A stretch of DNA of 64,000 bases from Methylomonas sp. EFPC3 (GTDB lineage Bacteria; Pseudomonadota; Gammaproteobacteria; Methylococcales; Methylomonadaceae). Both the position numbers and the translations under genes were made by a program. The notes under the pieces are model-generated. The model was given only the letters and a program-made list of their open reading frames with translations. It ran no database searches and was not told the origin of the DNA. This document shows, piece after piece, positions 16,389 through 23,907 of the stretch (positions are counted from its first letter, which is position 1; every line of letters begins with the position of its first letter). The DNA is taken from positions 1,116,001 to 1,180,000 of the forward strand of contig NZ_CP116398.1 of the NCBI RefSeq assembly GCF_029643245.1, in the 5' to 3' direction.

Positions 16389-16711
16389 TTACCGATGGAA
16401 TTGTTAGAAATAGCCGGATAGGTATTGGTGTCGAAATTGGCTTGTCAACACCTCGTGATACCAAAACTGTGAATGCCGTACGGTCTCTTTCAACTGCCGT
16501 TCAGTCATCAATTGGAAGTCGGTTAAGAGAAGAAAGAAAAAGATTAGGATTTTCTCAGGCTGCTTTTGGCGGCAAGGTAGGGGTTGGCAAGCAGGCAGTA
16601 GTTAAATGGGAAGATGATCGTCGTTCTCCATGCGCTAGATACCTAGCACTTGCTGGTGATTTGGGTATGGACATTGGCTATATCGTGACAGGGGGGCGTC
16701 ATGGCCAATGA
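16385..16711 (+). CDS. Second XRE-family regulator, paralogue of the repressor
   Basis: 108 residues. About 40 residues without clear features are followed by an HTH (IGSRLREERKRLGFSQAAF, KQAVVKWEDDRRSP, LGMDIGYIVTGGR). Nearly every structural position matches the repressor at 15754-16116, so the two arose by duplication. Located in the early operon, it could act as a Cro-like antagonist at the same operator. The DNA is locally AT-rich. Confidence 0.8.
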   Translation: MITDGIVRNSRIGIGVEIGLSTPRDTKTVNAVRSLSTAVQSSIGSRLREERKRLGFSQAAFGGKVGVGKQAVVKWEDDRRSPCARYLALAGDLGMDIGYIVTGGRHGQ

Positions 16712-17762
16712 TCAATTTATAGATTTGGGTATCGGTGCTGCACCAGTTGGTGAGCTAGATATGGACTTGCCGCCAGCGCGCACCTTTGTTGACGGCGAGT
16801 TGATCAATATCGATACCGATGCGCAGTCATTAACGCCAGTAGCCAGTCAGGAACAAACTCAGCTACAGGTATGTTTACGCGATTTTGGCTTGTCCGATTT
16901 GGGCGTAAGCGAACTGATGACGATTGGTATCGAAGAGCTGAATACCAGTATGCTCAAGGCCTGCCGGGCCGGAGCGGCCTTTTGGGCGGCTCAGGAAGCG
17001 GTTAAAAATGCCGACTACGCCGGCGGCGTAGTCGGTGATTTTAAAGCATGGATTGAGAAATCCGGTTTAGTTGAAGCGCGAGTTTACGAGTGCATACGTC
17101 TCGCCAAATACTACGCTCGCCTGCCTGAAAGCCAACGCGGCAAGATGTTGAGCATCGGCAAAAAACAAGCGTTATTGCTGGCTAAGCTGCCACAAGAGGT
17201 CATAGACCGCGTTGCCGAAAACGGCACCGATGTGCTCGACGAAGCCGAAACCATGACCTACGACCAACTGCGCGATCTGCTGAAAACCGCCGAGCGGCGC
17301 AATCAGCAGCTGAACGCCGAGGTCGAGCACCGCGACGCCCTGATCAACAAGTTCAAGCAGCGCGACAACCGCGACTACGAGTTCCATTGGAAAACCCACA
17401 CCGTCCGCGAAGAGTGCTTGGCGTACCAAGCCGAATGCGAAGTGGCGTTAAACAGCCTGCAAGCGGTGTTTAACGAGCAGTTGAACGATATGGAAGTAGC
17501 CGAGAAAGAGCTGCGGATCGAGCAATTGTGGGTGACCGCCAACGTAATTGCTGCCCGCGCCGCCACGGTTATGGAGCATATCCGCCTAAATAGTTTGGTC
17601 GATCTGCCCAACACTATCACCAGCAAGCACATGCTGACCGACGACGAGGCGCAGCGCTGGCTGCTGGATTACCCGTTGATTGAGCGCAAGCACGAAGCGG
17701 CCAAAGCCAAGCGCGAAGACGCCCGGCCAAATCGCCCAGGCCGCCCCAAAAAGGACAAATAG
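16701..17762 (+). CDS. Early-region protein, DUF3102-like
   Basis: 353 residues. The central part (GAAFWAAQEAVKNADYAGGVV, FKAWIEKSGLVEARVYECIRLAKYY) resembles DUF3102/ParB-like DNA-associated proteins that sit ahead of transposase in BcepMu-type phages. It has a long helical mid-section and a basic C-terminus (RPNRPGRPKKDK, an AT-hook-like tail). It probably binds DNA and assists transposition or replication. It overlaps the XRE gene by 11 nt. Confidence 0.65.
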   Translation: MANDQFIDLGIGAAPVGELDMDLPPARTFVDGELINIDTDAQSLTPVASQEQTQLQVCLRDFGLSDLGVSELMTIGIEELNTSMLKACRAGAAFWAAQEAVKNADYAGGVVGDFKAWIEKSGLVEARVYECIRLAKYYARLPESQRGKMLSIGKKQALLLAKLPQEVIDRVAENGTDVLDEAETMTYDQLRDLLKTAERRNQQLNAEVEHRDALINKFKQRDNRDYEFHWKTHTVREECLAYQAECEVALNSLQAVFNEQLNDMEVAEKELRIEQLWVTANVIAARAATVMEHIRLNSLVDLPNTITSKHMLTDDEAQRWLLDYPLIERKHEAAKAKREDARPNRPGRPKKDK

Positions 17763-17774
17763 AGGGCATGAGCC

Positions 17775-19439
17775 ATGCGCCGCAACGCCAATCCACTCGT
17801 ACAACAGATGGCCGATAACAGCCCCGCCGTGCGCCCCACTGCCCAGGTCATCGCGCTACGCCAGCGCGACCCTTGGAAAGAGGCCAACGACAGCCAGCGC
17901 GCGGTCGCCACGGCACGGTTCGATATCGTCAATTCCATCCTGGACATGGAGCGCAACGGGTTTAGCGCCAACAAAGCCATCGAAACCTTGCTGGCCCGCG
18001 CGGAAACCGGCGCGCTGCATCCGTACCTGCAAAACGCGATGAAGACCGCCGCCAAAGCTAACCGCGCCGCGCCGACCCGCAGCGTGTTGTTCGAATGGTT
18101 GAAGGTGGTCAAGGCCGGCGGCGGTAGAGTCGATCTGTTGGAACAACACAAGGGCCGCGTCGTCACCGAGCAACCGGCCTGGTGGGGGCCGGCGCTGGAG
18201 TATTACAACCAGCCCAGCCAACCGGAAATGTCGGTGGTCTGGCGGCAACTGGCCGAGGTGGAAGGCTTTGCCTGCACCTACGACCAGGTGCGCGGCTATC
18301 TCAACAGCGTCCCAGCCATGCTCGGCCGCCACAGCCCGGCTCGCATCGGCCGCAAGCTGTACCGCCTGACCGAGAAGGCTTACATCCGCCGCTGCACCGA
18401 GCGCGCTTTGCCGGGCGACGTGTACGTTGCCGACGGTTACATGGCCGACATTTACCTGGTCAACCCCATCGACGGCAAGTTTCCTTGGCGGCCCGAGTTG
18501 ACCGTGGCGATGGATCTGCGCAGCCGCTTTATCGTCGGCTGGCGGGCCGACGAGCACGAGGGCACCACGGCCGTGCAGAACTTGTGGGCGGAAACTTTCG
18601 CCCGCTGGAACCACGTGCCCCTGTTTCTCTATGTGGATAACGGTTCCGGCCATAAAAACAAGCTGATGAGCGACGACATGACCGGCTTTTACGCCCGCCA
18701 TAACATCGAGGTGATTCACGCCATCCCCGGCAACCCGCACGGAAAGGGCTGGATCGAGCGCTTCTTCGTCGAGGTCAAGCGCGACTTTCTGAAAGCCTGG
18801 CGCCCGGCGTTTTACTGCGGCGACGACATGTGCGACGAGGCCCGCGCCGAAACCATCAAAGCCGTCAAAAGTGGCAAGTTGCAACCTCCCACCTTGATGG
18901 AGTTTGCCGAGGCATTTAACGCCTGGATCGCCCGCTACGTGCAACGTCAGCACCCGGAGAACAAGCACGTCAGCCGCGCCCAGGTGTGGGGCGAGTTGTC
19001 GCCGCTGCCGCCGCATGCCGACCTGCTGGAAATGAAGCGGCAGGCGGTGGTGCTGACCGTGCGCCGGGCCAGTATCACCCATAACAAGCGCCAATACGGC
19101 CATCCGGACCTGCATGCTTACAACCACCTGCAAGTGGTGCTGGAGTACGACCTGATGGACAACCGCGTCGCCGTCATTCGCACCCAGGACGGCCGCTGGA
19201 TCTGCGATGCGCATTTGATCAACAGCGTCGATGCCGTGGACAAGAGCCGGTTGGAAGAGCGCCGCGACAAGCGGGTGGAAGACCAGCGCAAACGCTTGCA
19301 ACGCAAGGTGGACGAACTCAACGCCCGCGCCGGCCTGGTGATCGATGCCGACGCCGTCGCCAGCAATGCGCAAACCCTGTTGGACCAAACCCCGGCGCTG
19401 CCGGAAACCATTGAGATTGATCTTTTTAGCTTTGAGTGA
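17775..19439 (+). CDS. Transposase A (MuA-like DDE recombinase)
   Basis: 554 residues. The DDE catalytic triad is visible: Asp220 (YVADGYMAD), Asp288 (LYVDNGSGHKN) and Glu328 (GKGWIERFF). An N-terminal DNA-binding region precedes it, and a beta-barrel plus coiled-coil C-terminus (about 430-520) follows. It catalyses integration and replicative transposition at the phage ends listed in this annotation. A large antisense frame over this gene is a codon-bias shadow. Confidence 0.95.
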   Translation: MRRNANPLVQQMADNSPAVRPTAQVIALRQRDPWKEANDSQRAVATARFDIVNSILDMERNGFSANKAIETLLARAETGALHPYLQNAMKTAAKANRAAPTRSVLFEWLKVVKAGGGRVDLLEQHKGRVVTEQPAWWGPALEYYNQPSQPEMSVVWRQLAEVEGFACTYDQVRGYLNSVPAMLGRHSPARIGRKLYRLTEKAYIRRCTERALPGDVYVADGYMADIYLVNPIDGKFPWRPELTVAMDLRSRFIVGWRADEHEGTTAVQNLWAETFARWNHVPLFLYVDNGSGHKNKLMSDDMTGFYARHNIEVIHAIPGNPHGKGWIERFFVEVKRDFLKAWRPAFYCGDDMCDEARAETIKAVKSGKLQPPTLMEFAEAFNAWIARYVQRQHPENKHVSRAQVWGELSPLPPHADLLEMKRQAVVLTVRRASITHNKRQYGHPDLHAYNHLQVVLEYDLMDNRVAVIRTQDGRWICDAHLINSVDAVDKSRLEERRDKRVEDQRKRLQRKVDELNARAGLVIDADAVASNAQTLLDQTPALPETIEIDLFSFE

Positions 19440-19449
19440 GGCAAACCCT

Positions 19450-19776
19450 ATGAGCACATTTACCGATGCATTTTTAGTCAACCGACGGCTAGCCATTCAG
19501 TTGGGCGAATCGATGGTATGGGCGGTTGTCAGAATGGACATTGATAGCCGAGAGTTGCTATCGCTGGATTATCAGAGTGAGTTTCACGAGCAGCAGCGCA
19601 CGGCGTACCAGCCGGTCAGCAAGCCACACGTTAAAGGCGCTATTGAATTGTTTTTGGGGAAATTAGATCGCGCGGTGCTGATGAAAACCGAGGCCAAGAA
19701 CCTGGACCAGTTGCGGTATGACACCCGCGAATTCCTGGACATTCTGCGCAACGCGGACGGCAAGGTGGTTTTATGA
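19450..19776 (+). CDS. Small protein between transposase A and ATPase B
   Basis: 108 residues from the ATG at 19450; its stop overlaps the start of B by 4 nt. The C-terminus (KNLDQLRYDTREFLDILR) is helical. BcepMu-like phages often have a small unknown gene here. Probably tied to transposition by position, but no domain is recognised. Confidence 0.65.
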   Translation: MSTFTDAFLVNRRLAIQLGESMVWAVVRMDIDSRELLSLDYQSEFHEQQRTAYQPVSKPHVKGAIELFLGKLDRAVLMKTEAKNLDQLRYDTREFLDILRNADGKVVL

Positions 19777-20711
19777 GCAACTACCCCCAACACTACACGC
19801 CGGACGATATCGCCCTGATCGAACAGATCAAGGCTTGGCTGGCCGAGCGCGATTACAAACAAGCCGCGCTGGCTAGGCTGGCCCGCGTCTCGGCCAGCAC
19901 GCTGAGCCAAATCCTGGGCGGCAGTTATGCCACCAGCCCCAGCAAGATGCTGGTCAACGTCGCCAACGCCATGAAACACGCCGACGACACCGCCAGCGAT
20001 ACCGTGGCGCCGGTGGAAACCAGCGTGTTCCGCCTGGCGTTGACCGCCTGCCAAATGGCCCGTCGCTACCGTAACTTCGCGGTGCTGAGCGCCTTTGTCG
20101 GCACCGGCAAGACCTTTGCCGTCAAGCATTACCAGCGCACCACACCCAACACTTACTTAATCGAGGCCACGCCGACCATGACCGTGCAAAGCCTGATCAA
20201 GCTGCTGGCCCGCACCGTGGCCGGCTACGAGGGCAAAGGCAGCATCGACGACAAATTCCAGTCGGTCATCAACAGCCTGCAGAACACCGACAGCCTGTTG
20301 ATCGTCGACGAGGCCGACACGCTGACGCCGCACGTCCTCCACACGCTGCGCCGCCTGCGTGACCTGGCCAACATCGGCATCGTACTGGCCGGCACCGAAC
20401 ACCTGACCGGCCTGATCAGACCAGCCCACGGCCAGTTCGACCAAATCCGCAGCCGCACCGGCTTCTGGCCGGAAACCGTCAAGGGCATCACCGCCGACGA
20501 TGCCGCCGCATTGACCCAGGCCGCGTTCGGCGACGAGGACGTCAGCGACGACGTGGTCAAGCGCCTGTATGCCTACAGCAAGGGCAGCGCTCGGATGCTG
20601 ATCGAGGGCTTGGTAGCCGCCATCCAGCAATTCCGCGGCAACCGCGAGTTGAACGTGGCCCTGGTGGATGCGGTGGCCAAACAGGCTTTGTGCCTGCAAT
20701 CGGTAGCGTAG
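19773..20711 (+). CDS. Transposition target-choice ATPase B (MuB-like, AAA)
   Basis: 312 residues. An N-terminal HTH (residues 25-65: YKQAALARLARVSASTLSQI) precedes an AAA ATPase with Walker A GTGKT (110-114) and Walker B LLIVDEAD (175-182). MuB binds DNA non-specifically in its ATP form, picks target sites and activates A. It overlaps the previous gene by 4 nt. Confidence 0.94.
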   Translation: MSNYPQHYTPDDIALIEQIKAWLAERDYKQAALARLARVSASTLSQILGGSYATSPSKMLVNVANAMKHADDTASDTVAPVETSVFRLALTACQMARRYRNFAVLSAFVGTGKTFAVKHYQRTTPNTYLIEATPTMTVQSLIKLLARTVAGYEGKGSIDDKFQSVINSLQNTDSLLIVDEADTLTPHVLHTLRRLRDLANIGIVLAGTEHLTGLIRPAHGQFDQIRSRTGFWPETVKGITADDAAALTQAAFGDEDVSDDVVKRLYAYSKGSARMLIEGLVAAIQQFRGNRELNVALVDAVAKQALCLQSVA

Positions 20712-20719
20712 GAGGCTCC

Positions 20720-20911
20720 GTGGCTATTTACCTAATCAAAATCCGCGACACCGAACGCGGCGTGGAAATCGAAGGCACCGAAGTCGCCAACCCCGGCGAG
20801 CGCAACGCGCCGTCGGCGGTACTGGGCGAAGCAATGGTCGCCAACGCCACCCGCTACCTGGAACAACACGGTCGGCATATCACGCTGGCCGAGACGGTTA
20901 CCCGCCATTGA
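20720..20911 (+). CDS. Small early protein (63 aa)
   Basis: The GTG at 20720 has an ideal GGAGG Shine-Dalgarno 5 nt upstream, favouring it over an ATG at 20690 inside B. The product begins VAIYLIKIRDTERGVEIEG and is a compact alpha/beta protein. Unknown function. Confidence 0.6.
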   Translation: MAIYLIKIRDTERGVEIEGTEVANPGERNAPSAVLGEAMVANATRYLEQHGRHITLAETVTRH

Positions 20912-20918
20912 GGCCGCC

Positions 20919-21074
20919 ATGAACAACTATCTCGTCAATCGATTTCTGCGCGGCGACTACGCCGGCAAAACCCAGCGCCAGGCCAACCAGCTCAAGCGGT
21001 TGGTGGCCCGGCAATGCCACAAACCGCACAACCGGCTGCGCGTGCGCGTGCAATCGGACTGGGCTTTCTACTAG
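20919..21074 (+). CDS. Small basic early protein (51 aa)
   Basis: Very basic product (MNNYLVNRFLRGDYAGKTQR, then RLVARQCHKPHNRLRVRV), consistent with nucleic-acid binding. It begins 8 nt after the preceding stop and is followed 11 nt later by the next gene, within the early operon. No family recognised. Confidence 0.5.
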   Translation: MNNYLVNRFLRGDYAGKTQRQANQLKRLVARQCHKPHNRLRVRVQSDWAFY

Positions 21075-21084
21075 GAGAGACGCC

Positions 21085-21327
21085 ATGCCTTTGGTTAACC
21101 AAATGATCGAACAACGCCGTCGCCGCCAGCAAATTGAACGCGACCAACGCCTGTCCGGGCACGACCGGATCATCGACGACCTGCTCGGCAAAGAGGGCCG
21201 TTTGCGCCACAAGCTCACCGATACCCGCTGGATCGCTGCCATCGGCTGGGCCGCGTTTGCCTACCTGGCGTATTGCCATTGGGCCGCGCCGATCATGGTG
21301 GTCGCCGGCCTGGAGTGCCGCCTGTGA
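21085..21327 (+). CDS. Small early membrane protein (80 aa)
   Basis: Shine-Dalgarno AGGAGAGA before the ATG. Basic helical N-terminus (QMIEQRRRRQQIERDQR) and a C-terminal transmembrane helix (WIAAIGWAAFAYLAYCHWAAPIMV). Its stop overlaps the next gene's GTG. Function unknown. Confidence 0.6.
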   Translation: MPLVNQMIEQRRRRQQIERDQRLSGHDRIIDDLLGKEGRLRHKLTDTRWIAAIGWAAFAYLAYCHWAAPIMVVAGLECRL

Positions 21328-21878
21328 GCAACGCCTGCGCCATCCCGTGCCCGTACTGCGGCAAGGACGTCGATATCGTCCAGGCGCTGGAAGTGGCGGC
21401 CGGCAACGAATGGACCGGATTGCTCAACGGCTTACCGATCAGCCTGGTCGGCGCGCTGTTGCGCTACCTGGAGCTGTTCAAGCCGCTGAAGCAGGAGCTG
21501 CGCTGGTCCAGGCGTTTGGCGCTGACCAAAGAACTGGTGCCGCTGATCAAGGACGCGCAGATCAAGCGCAACGGCATCGCCTATTCGGCGCCGGCGGCGA
21601 TTTGGGAAGCGGAGATGATGAAACTGGTCGTCAACCGTCCCGAATCGTTAGTGCTGCCCCTCAAATCCAACGGCTATCTGCTGAGCATGATCGCCGGCCG
21701 CGGCGAGCGGGCGGCCGCCAAGCTGGAGCAGGACAAAATCGAGCAACAGCGCAACCGCAGCAACGTTGGCGGTGCGCCGGTGTCGGTGGCCAGTCTCGCC
21801 GCCCAGGCACAAACCAAAACCAGGAGCAAGCCGCCGGCCAACTGGAAAGGCGGGGTGGCGCCGCCGGACACATCGTAG
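21324..21878 (+). CDS. Early-region hypothetical protein with N-terminal CxxC
   Basis: 184 residues from a GTG that overlaps the preceding stop. It starts with CAIPCPYCGKD (a zinc-ribbon half), followed by a helical region and a Gln/Arg-rich tail. Related proteins occur in the early regions of Mu-like phages without assigned function. Its TAG stop codon is supplied by the first bases of the 78-bp repeat element at 21874-21951. Confidence 0.62.
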   Translation: MSNACAIPCPYCGKDVDIVQALEVAAGNEWTGLLNGLPISLVGALLRYLELFKPLKQELRWSRRLALTKELVPLIKDAQIKRNGIAYSAPAAIWEAEMMKLVVNRPESLVLPLKSNGYLLSMIAGRGERAAAKLEQDKIEQQRNRSNVGGAPVSVASLAAQAQTKTRSKPPANWKGGVAPPDTS

Positions 21879-21951
21879 GGTGGGTAGAGCAAAGCGAAAC
21901 CCAGCAAAACGCAATCAACGCTGGGTTGCACGTTGTTTAACCCAGCCTACG
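21874..21951. repeat. 78-bp MITE-like repeat with terminal inverted repeats
   Basis: CGTAGGGTGGGT at the left and ACCCAGCCTACG at the right match as inverted repeats in 11 of 12 positions, with inner complementary AACCCAGC/GCTGGGTT segments. This style of element is common in gammaproteobacterial chromosomes and here lies inside the prophage early region, ending one gene and preceding gam. No coding content. Confidence 0.65.
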
Positions 21952-21975
21952 TATCATGAAACATAGGAGCCACAC

Positions 21976-22485
21976 ATGGCCAAACGTATTAAAGCCCCCG
22001 CAGCAACTTATGCCTGCCAAACCAAAGAACAAACCCAGGCCGCCATCTGTGAGCTGGGTTTGGCACAGCGCGAATTGACTCGCATCGAAACCGAGATCAA
22101 CGACGAAATCGCCAAAATTACTGACAGCCGCAAAGTGCATATCGAGGCGTTAAAAACCAAGATCGACGCCCTGTTAAATGGTATTCAAACCTGGTGTGAA
22201 GCCAACCGCGCTGAATTGTGTAAGGACGGCGGCAAGACCGCCAACCTGATCACCGGCGAAGTCAGCTGGCGGCAGCGTCCGCCCAGCGTCAGCGTGCGGG
22301 CTGTCGACAAGGTGCTGGAAACCTTACGCAATCTTGGCCTGTCGCGCTTTATTCGCACCAAGGACGAGCTTAACAAAGAAGCGGTGTTGGCCGAACCGAA
22401 GGCCGTACAAGGTATTGCCGGGATCACCATCAATACCGGTGTTGAAGATTTTGCCGTCGTGCCGTTCGAACAGGACATTGCGTAA
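21976..22485 (+). CDS. gam: Host-nuclease inhibitor Gam
   Basis: 169 residues of the Mu Gam family: long N-terminal helix pair (AICELGLAQRELTRIETEIN, ALKTKIDALLNGIQTWCEAN), then TGEVSWRQRPPSVSVR and a C-terminal strand. Gam binds DNA ends (Ku-like) and protects them from RecBCD. It is in the expected early position before gemA. Confidence 0.93.
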   Translation: MAKRIKAPAATYACQTKEQTQAAICELGLAQRELTRIETEINDEIAKITDSRKVHIEALKTKIDALLNGIQTWCEANRAELCKDGGKTANLITGEVSWRQRPPSVSVRAVDKVLETLRNLGLSRFIRTKDELNKEAVLAEPKAVQGIAGITINTGVEDFAVVPFEQDIA

Positions 22486-22658
22486 TGGACGCCCGTATCC
22501 GCCAACTCCGCGATCGCGCCCGGCATCTGGCCGATGCCGCGCGCAACGCGGACAGCATGTTCGATTACAACCGGTTGATGTCCGAATCGGCCAAAGCCGA
22601 AGACGAGGCCGACGAGCTGGAAGCTCAGCGCTACGATCGGGAGGCCGTTCATGGCTGA
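22485..22658 (+). CDS. Small charged early protein (57 aa)
   Basis: The ATG overlaps the last base of the gam stop codon (TAATG). The product is highly charged and helical (MDARIRQLRDRARHLADAAR, EDEADELEAQRY). It overlaps the gemA start. Unknown function. Confidence 0.6.
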   Translation: MDARIRQLRDRARHLADAARNADSMFDYNRLMSESAKAEDEADELEAQRYDREAVHG

Positions 22659-23097
22659 TTTGCTGGCGCACTACATCAAGCTGGTCGGCATCGCCAAAAG
22701 CTGGGCCGAGAAAAGCTTGCCCGGTTGGGGCGACGACATGCACCGCACCTTACTCGCCCGTCACGGTGCGACCGAGCATGGCGGCCATATCAGCGCCAAA
22801 ACGCTGAACGTGCCGCAACTGGCTAACGTGCTTGACGACTACGCCGCCCGCGGCTGGCCGCGGCGGAACACCTACGGTGCTGGCAATAGCACTAAAGCCG
22901 TATCGCCGCAGATCGGTCTGATCGTTAAGCTATGGGGCAAGCTGGGCAAGGCGGGCAAAATCGCCAACGCCTCTCGCCCGGCGCTGCTGGCCTTTTGCGC
23001 TAGACAAACCGCCCACAACGTACCCGACCTGGACAGCCTGACCGACATGGAGCGGCAGGCCATTATCGAAGCACTCAAAGCCTGGATGGCCCGCTAA
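22651..23097 (+). CDS. GemA-like regulatory protein (DUF1018, Mu gp16)
   Basis: 148 residues. The typical DUF1018 layout is seen: LAHYIKLVGIAKSWAEK, MHRTLLARHGATEHGG.ISAKTL, QIGLIVKLWGKL and a C-terminal helix. In Mu, GemA alters host supercoiling and gene expression. It lies just before mor, as in Mu-like phages. Confidence 0.85.
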   Translation: MADLLAHYIKLVGIAKSWAEKSLPGWGDDMHRTLLARHGATEHGGHISAKTLNVPQLANVLDDYAARGWPRRNTYGAGNSTKAVSPQIGLIVKLWGKLGKAGKIANASRPALLAFCARQTAHNVPDLDSLTDMERQAIIEALKAWMAR

Positions 23098-23101
23098 TCT
23101 C

Positions 23102-23506
23102 ATGGACGATTTCGACCTCTCCCCGGAACTGTTAGCCACACTGCCGCCCGTGCTGCGGGCGGTGGTGCGTGCGCTCGGCTACGGCCGCGCGCAGGAATGG
23201 CTGCGGCAATGGGGCGGGCTCTTGATCAATTTGCCCAAACACCACACCCGCGCGTTGGGCCTGACCGACGACGAGTTACAGCGCTTGCGGGCGGAACTGG
23301 CGCCGCATCTGGACAGCAACGACCGCTTCAGCGTGCCGAAAATCGACAAGCTGTGGATCAAGCACCGCAATTCCCTGATCAACGCGAACAAAGACTGGCA
23401 GAGCGCCTCGCACCAAGCCCGCGCCTACCACCTGACCGTGCGCCAGATTACCAACATTCGCCGCGAAGGCGAGTGCGACGATCGGCAGATGAGTTTATTC
23501 GACTGA
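23102..23506 (+). CDS. mor: Mor-family middle/late transcription activator
   Basis: 134 residues. The N-terminal dimerisation part is followed by GGLLINLPKHH and a C-terminal HTH (QARAYHLTVRQITNIRRE). Mor binds a dyad near -43 of the Mu middle promoter and contacts sigma and alpha of RNA polymerase. No separate C-type gene is visible, so this single Mor-like protein is the best candidate to act on the four palindromic late promoters. Confidence 0.9.
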   Translation: MDDFDLSPELLATLPPVLRAVVRALGYGRAQEWLRQWGGLLINLPKHHTRALGLTDDELQRLRAELAPHLDSNDRFSVPKIDKLWIKHRNSLINANKDWQSASHQARAYHLTVRQITNIRREGECDDRQMSLFD

Positions 23507-23511
23507 CCGAT

Positions 23512-23535
23512 CATTTTCGTGGTGTCACGAAAATG
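23512..23535 (+). other. Inverted repeat just after mor
   Basis: CATTTTCGTG-gtgt-CACGAAAATG is a perfect 10-bp hairpin starting 6 nt after the mor stop. It has no T-run and so is not a classical terminator; it may protect the end of the early mRNA or bind a protein. Confidence 0.5.
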
Positions 23536-23644
23536 GTCCTGAACAAGCCCCACGGGGGCACGGCTCCAGCGGGCGGTGAGCCAGCTACAAAAAACACCCG
23601 CAGCGGTCCCGGTGACTACCTCCCATCGGCGCAACCGTCGGCAT

Positions 23645-23670
23645 GGCCCCACGAGACGGGGCCGGTTTTT
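23645..23670 (+). terminator. Rho-independent terminator of the early operon
   Basis: GGCCCC (23645-23650) pairs with GGGGCC (23658-23663), followed by GG and TTTTT (23666-23670). It closes the rightward early transcript between mor and the late operon. The 401-bp gap 23507-23907 otherwise holds the mor-proximal hairpin, this terminator and the late promoter; no gene is seen. Confidence 0.8.
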
Positions 23671-23833
23671 CATAAATCGATATACAGGCCGCACACGGCG
23701 CTTAACGGTATTGATCGCCCCCGTTGCATAGCCCAAAAACGTTTAAACGCGCCTGCGAGGTTTTAAACGGGGTTTTGCCGCCAATGCAATCGGGTTATTA
23801 TCGATAACTCGTTCGGATACTAACAACCCACAC

Positions 23834-23880
23834 CTGGAAACATTTCCAGTCTCTTTTTACACCCCTCAAACCCGGATACT
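23834..23880 (+). promoter_or_regulatory. Late promoter 2: palindrome plus -10, head operon
   Basis: CTGGAAACATTTCCAG (23834-23849), exactly 25 nt, then GATACT (23875-23880). The protease start follows at 23908. Same palindrome and spacing as the copies at 11753, 32255 and 37278. No -35 box is seen. It probably drives protease, scaffold, major head protein and the first tail genes. Confidence 0.75.
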
Positions 23881-23907
23881 GGCCTCAACTGATTTACCGA
23901 GGCCGTC

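Noticed and set aside
17856-19496. 546-codon open frame on the minus strand over the transposase gene
   Set aside because: It lies exactly antisense to the clear DDE transposase; its residues are rich in Arg, Gln, Val, His and show no family motif. A codon-bias shadow.
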